Part shown: positions 20,455-32,717 of the stretch, one piece after another
Layout of the letters: each line of letters opens with the position of its first letter
Numbering within the stretch: position 1 is the stretch's first letter
Assembly: GCA_964019055.1 (NCBI GenBank)
Contig: OZ025217.1
Location: 5,750,617-5,814,616 of the forward strand
Direction of reading: 5' to 3'
Origin: Anthopleura xanthogrammica
Lineage: Eukaryota > Cnidaria > Anthozoa > Actiniaria > Actiniidae
DNA length: 64,000 nucleotides
The notes under the pieces: generated by a model
The model's database searches: none
What the model was told of the DNA's origin: nothing
The model's input: the letters and a program-made list of their open reading frames with translations, nothing else
Program-made: the position numbers and the translations under genes

Positions 20455-20640
20455 TAAAAGACATCTGGTGAATCTTTCCACAGATATATATGAGATTTAT
20501 TTTCTTGATTTTCAAGTAAAACCTGTCGTGCGTCGAGCCGAAAACCTGGAACTAGGAAATATTGAGCTACGGATAAAATGTTCGCTGATAATTGCCTAAT
20601 TCGCTCGAACTGAAAAAAAAATGAAATCATCTGGTAGTGA
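20455..20640 (+). promoter_or_regulatory. Conserved P upstream segment
   Basis: Carries the blocks shared with Q (ATCTGGTGAATCTTTCC, AACCTGGAACTAGGAA, GAGCTACGGATAAAA, TTCGCTGAT). It begins just beyond the minisatellite and about 650-800 bp before the P2 TATA box. Confidence 0.4.
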
Positions 20641-21268
20641 ATAATTCAATGGCAATTACGCGCGAATGTTAATGAAAATGCTATTGTGACTGATGAAGTG
20701 AATAAAAGTGACCTAACAAAGACAATTCACTAATGAAACAATATGACCATACGTTGTCATATATTGACACCAACATCATGTCAGTTAGAAATGTTCACTT
20801 AAATGCAAAATTATAACACAGGCAGTGAAGCACAACGAGTCAATATATATATATTTTTTTTTGAGTCAATAGTAAACAATAGTCTAAACAAATACTTTGG
20901 CTTCAACAGAGTTATATTGTTTGTTTAATTATATAAAAATAAGGTTCAAGGTTTAAAGTCCCTGGTGTATAACATCTCGTTTATTTTCCATGACATTTCT
21001 TTAGTACAGTAAAGTTGTTGTGGATTTTCAGGTTTTACCACCCACCATTTATTGCAACGCATTGATGCACATCGCCTCTTTAACTCAGATATTGGTAAAC
21101 ATCTCAAAATTTACCATCACTCTGGGACAAAGTTATGACAACGAGATGACAACGAAATTAACGAAGTGTCTTAGCCTTTCCTTGAAAACTAATTATCTAA
21201 AATTGGCTTTTGTTTTAACGTTAACCGATTGCACGTGTCAATGTTTGCTCTTTTTCGACTCGATAGAC

Positions 21269-21336
21269 ATAAAAGCAGGGCTTGCTTCTCTCTGGAAAAC
21301 ACTTGCATCGAGAAGTTCAGGGGAACAATCAACAAG
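21269..21336 (+). promoter_or_regulatory. P2 TATA box and non-coding exon 1
   Basis: ATAAAAG at 21269-21275; leader ending AACAAG/GTAAGA at 21336. The first intron runs to the TCTTACAG acceptor at 22048. Confidence 0.72.
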
Positions 21337-22078
21337 GTAAGAGAAGCGTTATCAGTTTTAGCCGGACAAATTTTTTTTCTCTTGTACATAGAATTAGATA
21401 TTTGTAGAACTCCTCCCATTCTAGAGTAATTATCATCTCAGGATGAGAGTTTTTACATGTAAAACAATAGAGCTTTTAAGTGTGATATCAATCGTATGAA
21501 AAAAACGGTACTTGGTATCCAAAGTTCTAATTGTTCCAGGTAGAGGATAAATCATTGAAAACGTTTTTCGTTGGACCCGAAAATACGTCAAAACTTAAAC
21601 AGCTCCATAACAGCTTATAGTGCTTGCCGTTTTGTGTTCGTTTTGTGTGGTATGCCATTGTTTATATTATTAGGGCGGTTTTTTTATTAGTGGAAAACTT
21701 AAACATACGATACTTACTTACAGCACGATCAAGATACGACATACCGTAACATTTAAATGGCTTCCCATTGTCTTCCAGTAATTCAACCAATCACAACATG
21801 TGGATACGGCTACAGTAAAATACTTACGGCTACCGTAGAACTACGAATTTGTCGGTTTTTTAACAAGTATCGTTTCCCATTCATGCGGTGGAGAACCGCT
21901 CTACTATTCAAACCAGTTCTAGCCACATCGACCCGAGTATTATTCAGTACCAATATCATCGTTAGCAGAAGTGTAAAGTCTAAGCGAAGAAAGAGTAATA
22001 TTCTATAATATTCTGATAATTGCAACGAGTATATTTTTTGTCTTACAGGTCAAAGAAACGCCCGTTTAGTAGAAAACA

Positions 22079-23270
22079 ATGGCCGTACTGAAGATAGCTT
22101 GCGCACTTATTGTCTTGATGTTGTTCACGGCTTACTTTCCAACAAAAGCTGTTAGATGCAATGTTTCTTTTAACAGCAAGAAGGGTGCTTCATCACACGA
22201 TTGGGAGGAATATGAAACTGGTATGTATAGTACATCTGGTTTTCTAGATCAACTTCTCTATTTTACGACTTCGGCAATCGGCGGCGCCACTTACTCATTT
22301 TGTTAATCAAATCTGATCAGTATATTTTTTTCTTTTCTTCTTCCTCTCGCTCTTCTTCTTTTTCTTCGTAAAATCATGTTTTTGTCAGTATTTTTTCGAA
22401 GTTGAAGTTGGGTTTTTTTTAATTAGAATAAATACCGATTTTTGTTATTCTACTAATAAGGACATTTGCACTCGAGAAATATTATTATAATTTTTGAATG
22501 TACTGAGCACCATAGTAACCGTCAGAAGGGATCTGCTTTGAAATGGTTTGGAACCACTTTGAATTGTAGTGACAGGAAAAAGCCATACAAATGACACCTG
22601 AATTTTCCTTTGCTTTGCTTTGCTTTGCTTTGCTTTGCTTTGCTTTGCTTTGCTTTGCTTTGCTTTGCTTTGCTTTGCTTTGCTTTGCTTTGCTTTGCTT
22701 TGCTTTGCTTTGCTTTGCTTTGCTTTGCTTTGCTTTGCTTTGCTTTGCTTTGCTTTGCTTTGCTTTGCTTTGCTTTGCTTTGCTTTGCTTTGCTTTGCTT
22801 TGCTTTGCTTTGCTTTGCTTTGCTTTGCTTTGCTTTGCTTTGCTTTGCTTTGCTTTGCTTTGCTTTGCTTTGCTTTGCTTTGCTTTGCTTTGCTTTGCTT
22901 TGCTTTGCTTTGCTTTGCTTTGCTTTGCTTTGCTTTGCTTTGCTTTGCTTTGCTTTGCTTTGCTTTGCTTTGCTTTGCTTTGCTTTGCTTTGCTTTGCTT
23001 TGCTTTGCTTTGCTTTGCTTTGCTTTGCTTTGCTTTGCTTTGCAAATGAGATCTGATTTTTTGATGCCGTTAATAGGTGGAGTTGCAGGTGGTGTAGGTT
23101 CCGATTGCGAACCATATTGCGCAGGGCGTTGTGAACGAAGGCCAGGATGCAGAGCAGTTGATGCACACATCACCGAACACTGGAATGGTCGACGTTGCAA
23201 TTGCTATGGATACAACAGCCATCCGCAGCTGGAGAGTGCAAATGATTGGAAACATCGCCGTTGCGCTTAA
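22079..23270 (+). CDS. P2: secreted eight-cysteine peptide (complete gene)
   Basis: Spliced CDS with exon 2 22079-22220 and exon 3 23089-23270, phase-1 junction; a second in-frame AG at 23076 would start exon 3 at 23077 (107 versus 111 residues). Residues 1-25 are a signal peptide (MAVLKIACALIVLML...). The mature part begins near RCNVSF and has eight cysteines: one from exon 2, seven from exon 3 spaced C-x3-C-x3-C-x5-C-x15-C-x-C-x19-C. The C-terminal half is basic (RCERRPGCR, GRRCNCYGY, KHRRC). Intron 2 contains 87 TTTGC units ending 45 bp before exon 3. Exon 3 could also be read open from the array, but the signal-peptide exon, canonical splice sites and the array-free paralogue Q show that the array is intronic. 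Family not recognised; a secreted defence or venom-type peptide is an inference. Confidence 0.82.
22609..23043. repeat. (TTTGC)n array, 87 units, in P2 intron 2
   Basis: 435 bp of pure pentanucleotide. It is preceded by AATTTTCC here, against AATTTTGC in the other copies, so the first unit was altered by one base. Confidence 0.98.
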
Positions 23271-23319
23271 GCAATAGGCTTCAACTCAAAATGTGATGCA
23301 TTTGTCAACACGAAAAGTG

Positions 23320-23325
23320 AATAAA
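23320..23325 (+). terminator. P2 polyadenylation signal
   Basis: AATAAA in AAAAGTGAATAAAACGC, 50 nt after the stop codon. Confidence 0.75.
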
Positions 23326-25185
23326 ACGCAGAATTAAAAAACAATACCCAAATTTCGGATACATTTGTTAACTAAAGTTTCTTTGGCACTAGCTGTATAG
23401 TTGTTAGCATTGAGGAAGCACGGGTGGCGTAGGAGCCAGAGTGCTCACCTCTCACCAATGCGATTCAGCGCGGTTTCTAGTGCCACCGGGCTCGGAGTCG
23501 TTTGCGATAGTTTGCTTGTTGGTTCTCTCCTGTGCATGACTAGAGGGTCCGGGCTCTCCGGTTTTCCTCCATCCGAAAATATCAACTTCAAAATTCCAAA
23601 TGGAAAACATGTCTGTGGATGAAGAGCCATTCTGTTTAAATGCCACTTCTAAATCCTATTGATATATTGATCTATTTATACATTTTATCATTTGTCTCTA
23701 ATGATTACGCGTTACGTACGGGCAGTCGTAGTTTGTATCATTCACTATAGTCTTGATCATTATTGATTCACTTCTTCTGTGGGAAGACTGGTTCCAGTCT
23801 CCGCGAATCCCGGCTAAAAGTACCCCATCTTCTAGAAACTCGGTCGTCTTTACTGAGATTAGAGGGACAAGTGGGATCGTTCGCAGTCTAGTGGGAAAGT
23901 TTCCAAGAAGGACAGAATAGTAGTTACCATAGCCTGCATGTTTGGTTTCAGTCTGCTGTCATGAAACAAAAGGCTCTGTGGGGGGGTTAATTTGCCAATG
24001 ATTTCTCTGAACCACGAAAAACCTGTTCGATATCTTGCATTCGGGTAAAGCTCTGACTGAGGTTAAAAGTAATGTGGGCTCTAGTAAGAAGATATAGGTG
24101 TACCAGTACATCTTGCAACGATGACCTAGATGTTGGGGATCTTAAGAGGCCTTGACTGTAAGATTCGAGAAACATTCGGCGGATGGTAAAAAATCAAACT
24201 CGTTTAAATAGCCTGAAACTTGTATGGTGGTTAGAGGGTCCCAATAGAAGTACAATCGGTATGGTTAGTTTCTGGATAAAATGCATTTGTGATTTTTAGG
24301 AAGAGTTTGAAGTTCGTTAAATATTAATAAGGGAAATTAGCATAATTTTTTACCTGTTTCTAAATCTAAAAGATTTTCGGTTAAGAGTTACCTAATACTT
24401 TTACGTGAGTTTAATACAATAAAAATGTTGCAATTGTCCGTCAAAACACTGAAAATCACATTTCCGAGAGGCTATTATAGTTCTCAAAATTTTCAGGGAG
24501 GTGGCGGTAATTTTTCGGGTCCCCCAGAATAGCCCCCCCAACTAAAAAACTAGTAAATTTAGTAAATTCAAAGTTTTCAACTGAAGTAAGAGAAGATTCA
24601 CATGCATCACCCGGTAATAAGTATAACAATCCCGGTTGCTGATATATAGATTTAGATTGAATTTGGTTACTGTACGATCAGGCTTTGCCTTGCCTTTGTG
24701 TTCGAGGTACAGGGACGGCGGAGCTCATTTTCAAGTGGGGGCCGGGATGGGGGGGAGGGGGGGGGGGGTGCTAGTATACAAATTAGTGGGGAAAAGTGGA
24801 GAGTTAATATAAGAAGATGTAAAATTGATTAGTAGTATGCAAAATGTGTAAAAGCGGATCGGCTCTGAAGACTTTCTCATGAAATCGATCCTCCAGCTAA
24901 CCGAAAACGATGCTTCGGACAAACTTTCGTTGTCGCGAGAAGTACAACATCGCCTACGGCTCGTGCTTCTCTTCACACTTCTTTTGTGCTTACTTGACTT
25001 CCAGCGTGTTTATTACTGAACGGAGCACGGAAAAAGCTTTTTTAATCGTTAAGTGGAGGACGAAGGACACCAGAGCGCACATTCAATTAAGTATACAAGC
25101 AACAATAAAGCCAGACTTTTCAATATGCAATTGAAGAAAACTGACGTCATATACTCGAAAAGGAACTGAATTACTTGAGCATGCA
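23326..25185. other. P2 3' flank to palindrome centre, no gene supported
   Basis: The first 0.8 kb is homologous to the Q 3' flank. Overlapping open frames of about 75-80 codons on both strands at 24731-25134 are kept in all four copies but show no recognisable motif or splice context. One approximately 25-bp deletion (near 24004) distinguishes this copy from the other three. Confidence 0.5.
24737..24770 (+). other. G-rich tract with quadruplex potential
   Basis: GGGGGCCGGGATGGGGGGGA is followed by a run of about 12 G, giving four or more G-runs within 34 bp. The mirror C-tract is at 26281-26310, so each palindrome has two such tracts about 0.45 kb from the spacer. Confidence 0.6.
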
Positions 25186-25865
25186 ATATTTTTGTTAAAC
25201 AGTTAATTATGGGCTTGTAATTTGTTTATATTTCTTAATAATTGGTTATAATTAAGAAATTAAACGAAAACATTTTTTTTGTTAAACGAAAACATTTTTT
25301 TTGTTCGTGGTAGGTCAGTAGTCGTGTGCCAGAAGTGATACCGAAAACTGCTTCGGAAGAATTTACAATTTCCAGAGTGTCCAACCAATATTCCAAGTAA
25401 AATTACCGGTGAATATGAAGATAATAAGCTATTTGAAGGGAAACAACATAAATTACCTTGGGTTCTTGAGTATTAGCATTTTTTTCTGGAGTAACAAAAC
25501 ATCAGATTACAGGTGTTCTTAACGGCATCCGCGAGCTGACCAACATTTAAAGAGCTGATCAAAAAAAAAAATTCTGATTTTCTTTTCTTAAATATACGAA
25601 ATTTAAGTAAATAAAGTTTGTTAGGCTATTCTTTATTGCATTTATACCTGTACAATCATCGAATGTTTTTATTTAATCATGCAGGGGAGGGGCCTTAACG
25701 CTTCAATATAATTCATTAGCGTTATACGTTGTATATAATTTGTAGATTTCAGTGATGTTTACGTACCTCAACTTCAATTTTCAATTTGTTTTGAAGATAT
25801 TAAAGAAATGGGGGAGAAAATAACATGTTTTTGTTTGGATTTTTGTGTAAAAACTGCCATAGATA
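25186..25865. other. Central spacer of palindrome 1
   Basis: 680 bp present once per palindrome. AT rich, no gene. It contains a 22-bp tandem duplication (AAACGAAAACATTTTTTTTG) near 25262-25305 that is single in the other spacer (55196-55853), which accounts for the length difference. A frame starting at 25808 runs into the right arm and is unsupported. Confidence 0.85.
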
Positions 25866-27749
25866 TGCATGCTCAAGTAATTCAGTTCCTTTTCGAGTAT
25901 ATGACGTCAGTTTTCTTCAATTGCATATTGAAAAGTCTGGCTTTATTGTTGCTTGTATACTTAATTGAATGTGCGCTCTGGTGTCCTTCGTCCTCCACTT
26001 AACGATTAAAAAAGCTTTTTCCGTGCTCCGTTCAGTAATAAACACGCTGGAAGTCAAGTAAGCACAAAAGAAGTGTGAAGAGAAGCACGAGCCGTAGTCG
26101 ATGTTGTACTTCTCGCGACAACGAAAGTTTGTCCGAAGCATCGTTTTCGGTTAGCTGGAGGATCGATTTCATGAGAAAGTCTTCAGAGCCGATCCGCTTT
26201 TACACATTTTGCATACTACTAATCAATTTTACATCTTCTTATATTAACTCTCCACTTTTCCCCACTAATTTGTATACTAGCACCCCCCCCCCCCTCCCCC
26301 CCATCCCGGCCCCCACTTGAAAATGAGCTCCGCCGTCCCTGTACCTCGAACACAAAGGCAAGGCAAAGCCTGATCGTACAGTAACCAAATTCAATCTAAA
26401 TCTATATATCAGCAACCGGGATTGTTATACTTATTACCGGGTGATGCATGTGAATCTTCTCTTACTTCAGTTGAAAACTTTGAATTTACTAAATTTACTA
26501 GTTTTTTAGTTGGGGGGGCTATTCTGGGGGACCCGAAAAATTACCGCCACCTCCCTGAAAATTTTGAGAACTATAATAGCCTCTCGGAAATGTGATTTTC
26601 AGTGTTTTGACGGACAATTGCAACATTTTTATTGTATTAAACTCACGTAAAAGTATTAGGTAACTCTTAACCGAAAATCTTTTAGATTTAGAAACAGGTA
26701 AAAAATTATGCTAATTTCCCTTATTAATATTTAACGAACTTCAAACTCTTCCTAAAAATCACAAATGCATTTTATCCAGAAACTAACCATACCGATTGTA
26801 CTTCTATTGGGACCCTCTAACCACCATACAAGTTTCAGGCTATTTAAACGAGTTTGATTTTTTACCATCCGCCGAATGTTTCTCGAATCTTACAGTCAAG
26901 GCCTCTTAAGATCCCCAACATCTAGGTCATCGTTGCAAGATGTACTGGTACACCTATATCTTCTTACTAGAGCCCACATTACTTTTAACCTCAGTCAGAG
27001 CTTTACCCGAATGCAAGATATCGAACAGGTTTTTCGTGGTTCAGATGTAATATTGTCTTGACGGTTTAAGAAATCATTGGCAAATTAACCCCCCCACAGA
27101 GCCTTTTGTTTCATGACAGCAGACTGAAACCAAACATGCAGGCTATGGTAACTACTATTCTGTCCTTCTTGGAAACTTTCCCACTAGACTGCGAACGATC
27201 CCACTTGTCCCTCTAATCTCAGTAAAGACGACCGAGTTTCTAGAAGATGGGGTACTTTTAGCCGGGATTCGCGGAGACTGGAACCAGTCTTCCCACAGAA
27301 GAAGTGAATCAATAATGATCAAGACTATAGTGAATGATACAAACTACGACTGCCCGTACGTAACGCGTAATCATTAGAGACAAATGATAAAATGTATAAA
27401 TAGATCAATATATCAATAGGATTTAGAAGTGGCATTTAAACAGAATGGCTCTTCATCCACAGACATGTTTTCCATTTGGAATTTTGAAGTTGATATTTTC
27501 GGATGGAGGAAAACCGGAGAGCCCGGACCCTCTAGTCATGCACAGGAGAGAACCAACAAGCAAACTATCGCAAACGACTCCGAGCCCGGTGGCACTAGAA
27601 ACCGCGCTGAATCGCATTGGTGAGAGGTGAGCACTCTGGCTCCTACGCCACCCGTGCTTCCTCAATGCTAACAACTATACAGCTAGTGCCAAAGAAACTT
27701 TAGTTAACAAATGTATCCGAAATTTGGGTATTGTTTTTTAATTCTGCGT
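25866..27749. other. Right arm, P3 3' flank, no gene
   Basis: Mirror of 23326-25185 with very few substitutions (for example GTAGTCGATG at 26095 where the other copies read GTAGGCGATG). Confidence 0.6.
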
Positions 27750-27804
27750 TTTATTCACTTTTCGTGTTGACAAATGCATCACATTTTGAGTTGAAGCCTA
27801 TTGC

Positions 27805-29966
27805 TTAAGCGCAACGGCGATGTTTCCAATCATTTGCACTCTCCAGCTGCGGATGGCTGTTGTATCCATAGCAATTGCAACGTCGACCATTCCAGTGTTC
27901 GGTGATGTGTGCATCAACTGCTCTGCATCCTGGCCTTCGTTCACAACGCCCTGCGCAATATGGTTCGCAATCGGAACCTACACCACCTGCAACTCCACCT
28001 ATTAACGGCATCAAAAAATCAGATCTCATTTGCAAAGCAAAGCAAAGCAAAGCAAAGCAAAGCAAAGCAAAGCAAAGCAAAGCAAAGCAAAGCAAAGCAA
28101 AGCAAAGCAAAGCAAAGCAAAGCAAAGCAAAGCAAAGCAAAGCAAAGCAAAGCAAAGCAAAGCAAAGCAAAGCAAAGCAAAGCAAAGCAAAGCAAAGCAA
28201 AGCAAAGCAAAGCAAAGCAAAGCAAAGCAAAGCAAAGCAAAGCAAAGCAAAGCAAAGCAAAGCAAAGCAAAGCAAAGCAAAGCAAAGCAAAGCAAAGCAA
28301 AGCAAAGCAAAGCAAAGCAAAGCAAAGCAAAGCAAAGCAAAGCAAAGCAAAGCAAAGCAAAGCAAAGCAAAGCAAAGCAAAGCAAAGCAAAGCAAAGCAA
28401 AGCAAAGCAAAGCAAAGCAAAGCAAAGCAAAGCAAAGCAAAGCAAAGCAAAGCAAAGCAAAGCAAAGCAAAGCAAAGCAAAGCAAAGCAAAGCAAAGCAA
28501 AGCAAAGCAAAGCAAAGCAAAGCAAAGCAAAGCAAAGCAAAGCAAAGCAAAGCAAAGCAAAGCAAAGCAAAGCAAAGCAAAGCAAAGCAAAGCAAAGCAA
28601 AGCAAAGCAAAGCAAAGCAAAGCAAAGCAAAGCAAGGCAAGGCAAGGCAAAGCAAGGCAAAGCAAAGCAAAGCAAAGCAAAGCAAAGCAAAGCAAAGCAA
28701 AGCAAAGCAAAGCAAAGCAAAGCAAAGCAAAGCAAAGCAAAGCAAAGCAAAGCAAAGCAAAGCAAAGCAAAGCAAAGCAAAGCAAAGCAAAGCAAAGCAA
28801 AGCAAAGCAAAGCAAAGCAAAGCAAAGCAAAGCAAAGCAAAGCAAAGCAAAGCAAAGCAAAGCAAAGCAAAGCAAAGCAAAGCAAAGCAAAGCAAAGCAA
28901 AGCAAAGCAAAGCAAAGCAAAGCAAAGCAAAGCAAAGCAAAGCAAAGCAAAGCAAAGCAAAGCAAAGCAAAGCAAAGCAAAGCAAAGCAAAGCAAAGCAA
29001 AGCAAAGCAAAGCAAAGCAAAGCAAAGCAAAGCAAAGCAAAGCAAAGCAAAGCAAAGCAAAGCAAAGCAAAGCAAAGCAAAGCAAAGCAAAGCAAAGCAA
29101 AGCAAAGCAAAGCAAAGCAAAGCAAAGCAAAGCAAAGCAAAGCAAAGCAAAGCAAAGCAAAGCAAAGCAAAGCAAAGCAAAGCAAAGCAAAGCAAAGCAA
29201 AGCAAAGCAAAGCAAAGCAAAGCAAAGCAAAGCAAAGCAAAGCAAAGCAAAGCAAAGCAAAGCAAAGCAAAGCAAAGCAAAGCAAAGCAAAGCAAAGCAA
29301 AGCAAAGCAAAGCAAAGCAAAGCAAAGCAAAGCAAAGCAAAGCAAAGCAAAGCAAAGCAAAGCAAAGCAAAGCAAAGCAAAGCAAAGCAAAGCAAAGCAA
29401 AGCAAAGCAAAGTAAAGCAAAGCAAAGCAAAGCAAAGCAAAATTCAGGTGTCATTTGTATGGCTTTTTCCTGTCACTACAATTCAAAGTGGTTCCAAACC
29501 ATTTCAAAGCAGATCCCTTCTGACGGTTACTATGGTGCTCAGTACATTCAAAAATTATAATAATATTTCTCGAGTGCAAATGTCCTTATTAGTAGAATAA
29601 CAAAAATCGGTATTTATTCTAATTAAAAAAAACCCAACTTCAACTTCGAAAAAATACTGACAAAAACATGATTTTACGAAGAAAAAGAAGAAGAGCGAGA
29701 GGAAGAAGAAAAGAAAAAAATATACTGATCAGATTTGATTAACAAAATGAGTAAGTGGCGCCGCCGATTGCCGAAGTCGTAAAATAGAGAAGTTGATCTA
29801 GAAAACCAGATGTACTATACATACCAGTTTCATATTCCTCCCAATCGTGTGATGAAGCACCCTTCTTGCTGTTAAAAGAAACATTGCATCTAACAGCTTT
29901 TGTTGGAAAGTAAGCCGTGAACAACATCAAGACAATAAGTGCGCAAGCTATCTTCAGTACGGCCAT
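27805..29966 (-). CDS. P3: secreted eight-cysteine peptide (complete gene)
   Basis: Same gene as P2 on the opposite strand: exon 2 29966-29825, exon 3 27986-27805 (alternative start 27998), stop at 27805-27807. The predicted peptide is identical to P2 at every residue, including the signal MAVLKIACALIVLML and all eight cysteines. Intron 2 is 1.84 kb because its AAAGC array has 282 units. The polyadenylation signal AATAAA lies at 27750-27755 on the minus strand. It faces P2 tail to tail across the palindrome centre, with 4.5 kb between stop codons. Convergent transcription through the flanks would produce complementary RNAs. Confidence 0.82.
28032..29441. repeat. (GCAAA)n array, 282 units, in P3 intron 2
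   Basis: 1410 bp. Pure except for a cluster of A-to-G changes at 28637-28657 (AAGGC variants) and one C-to-T change at 29413. It is the only array with interruptions. Confidence 0.98.
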
Positions 29967-30708
29967 TGTTTTCTACTAAACGGGCGTTTCTTTGACCTGT
30001 AAGACAAAAAATATACTCGTTGCAATTATCAGAATATTATAGAATATTACTCTTTCTTCGCTTAGACTTTACACTTCTGCTAACGATGATATTGGTACTG
30101 AATAATACTCGGGTCGATGTGGCTAGAACTGGTTTGAATAGTAGAGCGGTTCTCCACCGCATGAATGGGAAACGATACTTGTTAAAAAACCGACAAATTC
30201 GTAGTTCTACGGTAGCCGTAAGTATTTTACTGTAGCCGTATCCACATGTTGTGATTGGTTGAATTACTGGAAGACAATGGGAAGCCATTTAAATGTTACG
30301 GTATGTCGTATCTTGATCGTGCTGTAAGTAAGTATCGTATGTTTAAGTTTTCCACTAATAAAAAAACCGCCCTAATAATATAAACAATGGCATACCACAC
30401 AAAACGAACACAAAACGGCAAGCACTATAAGCTGTTATGGAGCTGTTTAAGTTTTGACGTATTTTCGGGTCCAACGAAAAACGTTTTCAATGATTTATCC
30501 TCTACCTGGAACAATTAGAACTTTGGATACCAAGTACCGTTTTTTTCATACGATTGATATCACACTTAAAAGCTCTATTGTTTTACATGTAAAAACTCTC
30601 ATCCTGAGATGATAATTACTCTAGAATGGGAGGAGTTCTACAAATATCTAATTCTATGTACAAGAGAAAAAAAATTTGTCCGGCTAAAACTGATAACGCT
30701 TCTCTTAC

Positions 30709-30776
30709 CTTGTTGATTGTTCCCCTGAACTTCTCGATGCAAGTGTTTTCCAGAGAGAAGCAAGCCCTGCTTTTAT
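30709..30776 (-). promoter_or_regulatory. P3 TATA box and non-coding exon 1
   Basis: Minus-strand ATAAAAG at 30770-30776, leader to the GTAAGA donor after 30709; exon 2 starts at 29996. Confidence 0.72.
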
Positions 30777-31689
30777 GTCTATCGAGTCGAAAAAGAGCAA
30801 ACATTGACACGTGCAATCGGTTAACGTTAAAACAAAAGCCAATTTTAGATAATTAGTTTTCAAGGAAAGGCTAAGACACTTCGTCAATTTCGTTGTCATC
30901 TCGTTGTCATAACTTTGTCCCAGAGTGATGGTAAATTTTGAGATGTTTACCAATATCTGAGTTAAAGAGGCGATGTGCATCAATGCGTTGCAATAAATGG
31001 TGGGTGGTAAAACCTGAAAATCCACAACAACTTTACTGTACTAAAGAAATGTCATGGAAAATAAACGAGATGTTATACACCAGGGACTTTAAACCTTGAA
31101 CCTTATTTTTATGTAATTAAACAAACAATATAACTCTGTTGAAGCCAAAGTATTTGTTTAGACTATTGTTTACTATTGACTCAAAAAAAAAAAATATATA
31201 TATTGACTCGTTGTGCTTCACTGCCTGTGTTATAATTTTGCATTTAAGTGAACATTTCTAACTGACATGATGTTGGTGTCAATATATGACAACGTATGGT
31301 CATATTGTTTCATTAGTGAATTGTCTTTGTTAGGTCACTTTTATTCACTTCATCAGTCACAATAGCATTTTCATTAACATTCGCGCGTAATTGCCATTGA
31401 ATTATTCACTACCAGATGATTTCATTTTTTTTTCAGTTCGAGCGAATTAGGCAATTATCAGCGAACATTTTATCCGTAGCTCAATATTTCCTAGTTCCAG
31501 GTTTTCGGCTCGACGCACGACAGGTTTTACTTGAAAATCAAGAAAATAAATCTCATATATATCTGTGGAAAGATTCACCAGATGTCTTTTAGAAAAAGCA
31601 TATTTTGACGAAAATATTTCGTTTTGACAAGAGAAAATAGAAACTTGGGTGCTATAAAATCACTTATCACGTTGGAATCACACCAGCTA

Positions 31690-31883
31690 GCCTCCCCAAT
31701 CCCTGTAAATAATGACTGGTTTGTTATTCCTTTAGCATATAAATATATAACTACTATTGAATGGCCTATTTAAGTATTCTAGTCTAGCCTCCCCACTCCC
31801 TGTAAATAATGACTGGTTTGTTATTCCTTTAGCATATAAATATATAACTACTATTGAATGGCCTATTTAAGCATTCTAGTAGA
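31690..31883. repeat. 97-bp minisatellite, only 2 units
   Basis: Two monomers, both of the ACTACTATTGAATGG end-type. Flanks match the 9-unit and 8-unit arrays, so this is a contraction to the distal unit type. Confidence 0.93.
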
Positions 31884-32029
31884 TATTGAACTTTATAACA
31901 ACGGCCAAAGACGTATTAAATTGTCCAAAGCGAATCTAACACCATAGTGTGAAAACCAATAAGTCTATGAAGTCCGTGTATAAAGGCTATAATTGGAAGG
32001 ACACAGCCCCCAAAATGGATACCAAAAAA

Positions 32030-32200
32030 ACTCGTATGCGATTATCCTTTTAGTCCCTTAACCTCGGTGGCTTTTCTCAATTTATTTGAACGCCGGTTGC
32101 GTGTACTGTTGGTTAAATGAATAGCTAATTTGGAATGGTGGCAAAAGTAGAGATCTTGGCAGGTAATTTGAATGCTACTAGACAATTCCGACATATCCTG
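32030..32200 (+). repeat. Dispersed repeat, right arm of palindrome 1
   Basis: Near-identical to 3240-3410. Confidence 0.55.
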
Positions 32201-32717
32201 TTTCACTATCGAAATGAGAATCTAAAAACATGGAATGTAAAAAAAATATTAAAAATTCAACCACGGCCTTTTTGGAACGTTATTTGCACTACGTATATGT
32301 GTATCCCCATAAGTTGCTTAGACTAAGGTGAAACGTCGAACCTAAAGACATCACAGAATACCTCCTTATTATCTATTGTTTTCAATGCGTTCGGTCCATG
32401 TAAAGTTTGACGTTTGATGTAAGCCTTAGTTTGGCTAAAAATATTGACAAATTCGTTTTTCTTGCTTTTCTCGGAAATGAAGCAATATTTCGACAAATGA
32501 AAGATACCATGATATATCTCGCATATAGGCCTACCCAACACCAAAATATGAGCGAAATCGAACTTCCGGCTCTTGCCGGCGTATGCTCTCTTTTTGCTGA
32601 CATCCCCTTATAATTTCTACACCAAAAAGGTGTAATGTTAATCTTAGAAGTTAGAGGAGTTTCAATGTGCCCCAGCGTAAGACAAACAGACTGAGCAACA
32701 GCCTGACTCAACCACCG

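Noticed and set aside
24731..25134. Overlapping 74- and 81-codon frames on opposite strands near the palindrome centre
   Set aside because: Preserved in all copies, but copies are near identical so this is uninformative; no motif, no splice context, and the frames cross a G-run.
27805..29600. Long open frames of about 470-560 codons with KAKQS or FALLC repeats, and similar frames at 22445-23270, 52611-53256 and 57797-60533
   Set aside because: A 5-bp unit without stop codons is open in all six frames; the arrays lie in intron 2 of P between good splice sites. They are not proteins.
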